Assembly: GCA_011523485.1 (NCBI GenBank)
Contig: WTGR01000614.1
Location: 1-8,228 of the forward strand
Source: Acidobacteriota bacterium
GTDB taxonomy: Bacteria; Acidobacteriota; Vicinamibacteria; Vicinamibacterales; UBA8438
DNA length: 8,228 nt
Reading direction: 5' to 3'
The number at the start of each line of letters is the position of its first letter. Positions within the stretch are counted from its first letter, which is position 1. The translations under genes and the position numbers were made by a program. The notes under the pieces are model-generated. The model had not been told where the DNA came from, searched no databases, and worked only from the letters and a program-made list of their open reading frames with translations. This document shows, in pieces, positions 5,556-8,228 of the stretch.

Positions 5556-6308
5556 ATGACCGGACGAGCCTGTCGGCGTGTCCTCCTCAAGCTGTCGGGC
5601 GAGGCGCTCGTCGGAGAAAAGTCCTTCGGCATCGATTCGGTCGTCGCCGAGCGGCTGGCGCGCGAGATCGCAGCGGTCCGGGCCCTCGACGTCGAGCTCG
5701 CCATCGTGATCGGCGGCGGCAACATCTTTCGCGGCCTGGCCGCGAGCGCCCGAGGCATGGATCGCGCCACCGCGGACTACATGGGCATGCTCGCCACGGT
5801 CATGAACGCGCTCGCGCTCTCGGACGCCCTGGAGAGGAGCGGCGCCTCCACGCGAGTCGTCACGGCAATAGAGATGCGCGAGGTTGCCGAGCCCTACGTG
5901 CGGCGGCGTGCGGTGCGCCATCTCGAGAAGGGTCGCATCGTGCTGTTCGCCGCGGGGACCGGAAACCCGTACTTCACCACCGACACGGCGGCAGCCCTGC
6001 GCGCGATGGAGATCCGCGCGGACGTCCTGCTCAAGGGAACCAAGGTCGACGGCATCTTCACGTCCGATCCGATGACCGATCCGACCGCCACCCGTCTCGA
6101 CCGTATTTCGCACCGGCAGGTGATCGAGCAGGGCCTGAAGGTGATGGATGCCACGGCGATCTCGCTGTGCATGGACAACGGCATGCCGATTGTGGTCTTC
6201 AACCTGCGTACGTCGGGCAACATCCGGCGTGCGGTCCTCGGAGAGCCAGTGGGATCGCTGGTAACCGCCTCGTTGCCCGGCGATCGTTCGGAGGTAGCCA
6301 CATCATGA
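5556..6308 (+). CDS. pyrH: Uridylate kinase (UMP kinase)
   Basis: 250 residues. PyrH transfers phosphate from ATP to UMP to make UDP, the step that feeds UTP and CTP synthesis, and works as a hexamer in the cytoplasm. It belongs to the amino-acid kinase fold. Visible motifs are [15 protein letters not shown] (7-21) with the nucleotide-binding Lys12 and Ser14-Gly15, [10 protein letters not shown] (51-60), the UMP-binding [19 protein letters not shown] (68-86), [20 protein letters not shown] (131-150), [11 protein letters not shown] (158-168) and [11 protein letters not shown] (207-217). The ATG at 5556 gives the family N-terminus, and no in-frame alternative lies just upstream. There is no recognisable Shine-Dalgarno before it. 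The TGA overlaps the frr ATG (ATGA), the standard pyrH-frr pairing. A short polar C-terminal tail (about 240-250) extends past the usual end. Confidence 0.97.
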   Translation: MTGRACRRVLLKLSGEALVGEKSFGIDSVVAERLAREIAAVRALDVELAIVIGGGNIFRGLAASARGMDRATADYMGMLATVMNALALSDALERSGASTRVVTAIEMREVAEPYVRRRAVRHLEKGRIVLFAAGTGNPYFTTDTAAALRAMEIRADVLLKGTKVDGIFTSDPMTDPTATRLDRISHRQVIEQGLKVMDATAISLCMDNGMPIVVFNLRTSGNIRRAVLGEPVGSLVTASLPGDRSEVATS

Positions 6309-6874
6309 CCGTGACCGATCCTGAAGCAGCCCACGCCGATGCCGAGCGACGAATGGACGGCGCCGTGGAGCACGTACGCCGGGAGTTGACCGGCGTGCGC
6401 ACCGGCCGGGCCTCCGTCAACCTTCTCGACAGCGTCCGCGTGGAGGCCTACGGCGCCCTGATGCCGCTGAACCAGGTGGCCAGCCTGTCCGTGCCCGAAT
6501 CGACGCTCATCGTTGCGGCGCCGTTCGACCCTTCCCAGATAACGGCCATCGAGAACGCGATCCGCAATGCCAATCTCGGCCTCAACCCGAGCAACGACGG
6601 AAAGATCGTCCGGGTTCCCGTACCGACCCTGACCGACGAGCGCCGCAAGGAAATGTCGCGACTCGTGCACAAGCTGGCCGAGGAAGGTCGGACCAGCGTG
6701 CGGCAGGTGCGGCGCGACACGAACGACGCCCTCAAGCGGCTGCTGCGAAATCACGAGCTCTCCGAGGACGACGAACGGCGCGCCCTCGACGACATCCAGA
6801 AGCTTACGGACGATCACGTCCGCAAGATCGACGACCTGCAGAAGGCGAAGGACGCCGAGTTGCTGGACCGCTAG
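6305..6874 (+). CDS. frr: Ribosome recycling factor
   Basis: 189 residues, against 185 in E. coli. RRF works with EF-G to split the post-termination ribosome. Its two-domain fold is visible. Helical domain I has [28 protein letters not shown] (17-44), with the conserved RTGRAS. Domain II covers the small beta part (about 45-100), with [33 protein letters not shown]. Domain I resumes at [20 protein letters not shown] (98-117), [10 protein letters not shown] (135-144) and the C-terminal [26 protein letters not shown]. The ATG at 6305 is well supported: GGAGGT (6290-6295) lies 9 bases upstream inside pyrH, and the start overlaps the pyrH stop. An upstream ATG at 6167 in this frame reads out-of-frame pyrH sequence and is rejected. 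Confidence 0.97.
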   Translation: MTVTDPEAAHADAERRMDGAVEHVRRELTGVRTGRASVNLLDSVRVEAYGALMPLNQVASLSVPESTLIVAAPFDPSQITAIENAIRNANLGLNPSNDGKIVRVPVPTLTDERRKEMSRLVHKLAEEGRTSVRQVRRDTNDALKRLLRNHELSEDDERRALDDIQKLTDDHVRKIDDLQKAKDAELLDR

Positions 6875-6932
6875 CCGCCGCCGGGCGGGACCAACACGTT
6901 CGGCCCGTTGGCCGCCGCCGTCCGCTCCGCCC

Positions 6933-8111
6933 ATGTCGACTCTCTCCCGTCTCGAATGCTCGGCCCCCTGCGGCGCGGGACACCTGGATCCGCAGAGCGT
7001 CCAGCACCTGTGCGCCTGCGGCGCGCCGCTGCTCGCGCGGTACGCGCTCGACACCCTCGCCCGACGCTGGGCACGCGACTCGTTGCAGGATCGGCCGCCG
7101 ACGATGTGGCGCTATCGGGAGGTGCTGCCCGCGGGCGATGCGGCCGGGCCGGTTACGCTCGGGGAGGGCTTCACGCCGCTCGCGCACGCACGCCGCCTCG
7201 GCGCCAAGGTCGGGATGGACCGTCTCTACGTCAAGGACGAGTCCGCCAACCCGACGAACTCCTTCAAGGCCCGCGGTCTGTCCGCGGCCGTCACCGCCGC
7301 GCGGCGGCTCGGGGCAACCACGGTTTCCGTCCCATCCGCGGGCAACGCCGCCAACGCCGCCGCGGCGTACGCGGCCCGCGCGGGCATGGCGGCCAAGGTC
7401 TTCATGCCGCGCGACGTCAAGACGCCGTTCATTCGCGAATGCGAGCTCTACGGCGCCGAGGTAACGCTGGTTGACGGCCTCATCACCGACGCGGGACGTG
7501 CGGCGGCCGCAGCCGGCGCCGCGCACGGGTGGTACGACGTCTCGACGCTGAAGGAGCCCTTCCGCGTCGAGGGCAAGAAGACGATGGCCTACGAGATCGC
7601 CGAGCAGCTCGGCTGGGAATGGCCGGACTGGATGATCTACCCCACCGGCGGCGGCACGGGCATCGTCGGCATGTGGAAGGCCTGCGCGGAGCTGGAGGCG
7701 CTCGGTTGGATGCCGGCCGGCGCCCGACGGCCGCGGATGGTCTCCGTCCAGGCCGCGGGATGTGCGCCCATCGTCCGCGCGTTCCACGCCCGAGAGGAGC
7801 GCGCGACGCCCTGGGAGGACGCCCGCACGAGCGCGGACGGGCTGCGGGTCCCGCGAGCGATAGGCGACTTCCTGATCCTGCGCGCCCTGCGGGAGAGCGG
7901 CGGCGCGGCGGTCGCCGTCAGCGACTCGGAGATGATCGCGGCGATGCGTGAAATCGGGGCGACCGAGGGCATCAGTGCCGCGCCCGAGGGCGGAGCGACC
8001 CTGGTCGCGCTGCGCGCGCTTCTCGCCGACGGCACCATCTCCCCCTCCGACCGGGTCGTGCTCTTCAACACCGGCGGCGCGCTGAAGTACCTGGACCTCC
8101 TGGGTATATAA
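6933..8111 (+). CDS. thrC: Threonine synthase-like PLP enzyme with zinc ribbon
   Basis: 392 residues, fold-type II PLP enzyme. Threonine synthase converts O-phosphohomoserine to threonine. Residues 9-30 form a likely zinc ribbon with Cys9, Cys13, Cys27 and Cys29, as in the COG0498 branch. The PLP lysine is Lys112 in [15 protein letters not shown] (106-120). The Asn loop is SAGNAANAA (135-143), the phosphate-binding loop is [13 protein letters not shown] (236-248), and the C-terminal motif is [14 protein letters not shown] (378-391). The common motif is NPTGSFKDRG; here Gly is Asn and Asp is Ala. I recall such variants among bacterial proteins annotated as threonine synthase. A related beta-replacing enzyme such as cysteate synthase cannot be excluded. 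The ATG at 6933 lacks a Shine-Dalgarno, but leads directly into the zinc ribbon. It lies 58 bases after frr and probably shares its transcript. Confidence 0.88.
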   Translation: MSTLSRLECSAPCGAGHLDPQSVQHLCACGAPLLARYALDTLARRWARDSLQDRPPTMWRYREVLPAGDAAGPVTLGEGFTPLAHARRLGAKVGMDRLYVKDESANPTNSFKARGLSAAVTAARRLGATTVSVPSAGNAANAAAAYAARAGMAAKVFMPRDVKTPFIRECELYGAEVTLVDGLITDAGRAAAAAGAAHGWYDVSTLKEPFRVEGKKTMAYEIAEQLGWEWPDWMIYPTGGGTGIVGMWKACAELEALGWMPAGARRPRMVSVQAAGCAPIVRAFHAREERATPWEDARTSADGLRVPRAIGDFLILRALRESGGAAVAVSDSEMIAAMREIGATEGISAAPEGGATLVALRALLADGTISPSDRVVLFNTGGALKYLDLLGI

Positions 8112-8112
8112 T
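8107..8112 (+). promoter_or_regulatory. Putative -10 box for the tRNA gene
   Basis: A perfect TATAAT at 8107-8112 includes the thrC stop codon TAA (8109-8111). The best -35 candidates (CTGAAG at 8082-8087, 3 of 6, 19-base spacing) are poor. A start near 8119 would put the promoter 50-60 bases ahead of the tRNA. The protein must end Gly-Ile-stop for this overlap, so it could be coincidental. Confidence 0.35.
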
Positions 8113-8120
8113 GGAGGATT

Positions 8121-8147
8121 GTGGTCGCGGCCCCACCCCGCGACCAT
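8121..8147 (+). terminator. Hairpin between thrC and tRNA-Ala
   Basis: TGGTCGCGG (8122-8130) pairs perfectly with CCGCGACCA (8138-8146) around a 7-base C-rich loop, with a possible extra G-U pair at the base. It begins 10 bases after the thrC stop. No T run follows, so it is either a U-less terminator of the pyrH-frr-thrC transcript or the 5' leader structure of the pre-tRNA. Confidence 0.5.
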
Positions 8148-8173
8148 GCAGGGCCTGCTCCTGTCGACAAAAC

Positions 8174-8228
8174 GGGCCGCTAGCTCAGTTGGGAGAGCGC
8201 CGCGTTCGCAACGCGGAGGTCGTGGGTT
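8174..8228 (+). tRNA. tRNA-Ala (anticodon CGC), 3' end outside window
   Basis: The cloverleaf can be followed from base 1. The acceptor 5' strand is GGGCCGC (8174-8180), then T8 A9. The D stem is GCTC/GAGC (8183-8186 with 8195-8198). The anticodon stem is CCGCG/CGCGG (8200-8204 with 8212-8216), and its loop TTCGCAA places the anticodon CGC at 8207-8209. The variable loop is AGGTC, and the T arm opens with GTGGGTT at the window edge. CGC reads the Ala codon GCG. G at position 3 is consistent with the alanine G3:U70 identity pair, but position 70 lies outside the window. Confidence 0.95.

Noticed and set aside
6804..8147. 447-codon minus-strand open frame opposite the thrC-like gene
   Set aside because: It is a mirror of a clear PLP enzyme gene and has no motif of its own.
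8162..8169. Palindrome TGTCGACA just before the tRNA as an operator or attachment site
   Set aside because: Eight bases is too short to distinguish from chance, and no integrase or repeat of the tRNA end is visible in the window.

Overview
The window is GC-rich bacterial chromosome from a Gram-negative organism. It holds two divergent gene blocks that meet at about 2826-2976. The type IV pilus genes imply an outer-membrane secretin. The chain rplM-rpsI-rpsB-tsf-pyrH-frr beside a pilMNOPQ cluster, the short form of EF-Ts and the zinc-ribbon threonine synthase with an [10 protein letters not shown] active site suggest Acidobacteriota, perhaps Vicinamibacteria. That placement is inference from gene order and recalled protein style, not from a search.

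Left block, minus strand, 2825 to 1 and beyond: pilM, pilN, pilO, pilP and the first 36 codons of a probable pilQ. They encode the inner-membrane alignment complex of the type IV pilus machine and the outer-membrane secretin. Every junction is a 4-base ATGA stop/start overlap, so the five genes look like one translationally coupled operon. A near-consensus sigma-54 (-24/-12) promoter lies just upstream of pilM.

Centre and right block, plus strand: a sigma-70 type promoter (TTGACA, 18 bp, TAGGAT) precedes rplM (L13), rpsI (S9), rpsB (S2) and tsf (EF-Ts). A 259-base non-coding gap follows, holding a strong hairpin, two further inverted repeats and a TATAAT box. Then come pyrH (UMP kinase) and frr (ribosome recycling factor), joined by an ATGA overlap, and a threonine synthase-like gene. 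A tRNA-Ala(CGC) begins at 8174 and is cut by the window edge; a TATAAT box spans the end of the thrC-like gene and a hairpin lies between the two.

The right block is housekeeping: ribosomal proteins, elongation factor recycling, pyrimidine nucleotide supply and ribosome recycling. The left block is motility or surface attachment. I saw no mobile element, CRISPR array, phage gene or defence system, and no clearly new multi-gene system. The points most worth checking are the sigma-54 site, a possible leaderless 7-codon upstream ORF ahead of rplM, the tandem repeat between the divergent promoters, the PilP without a lipobox, and the structured tsf-pyrH gap.
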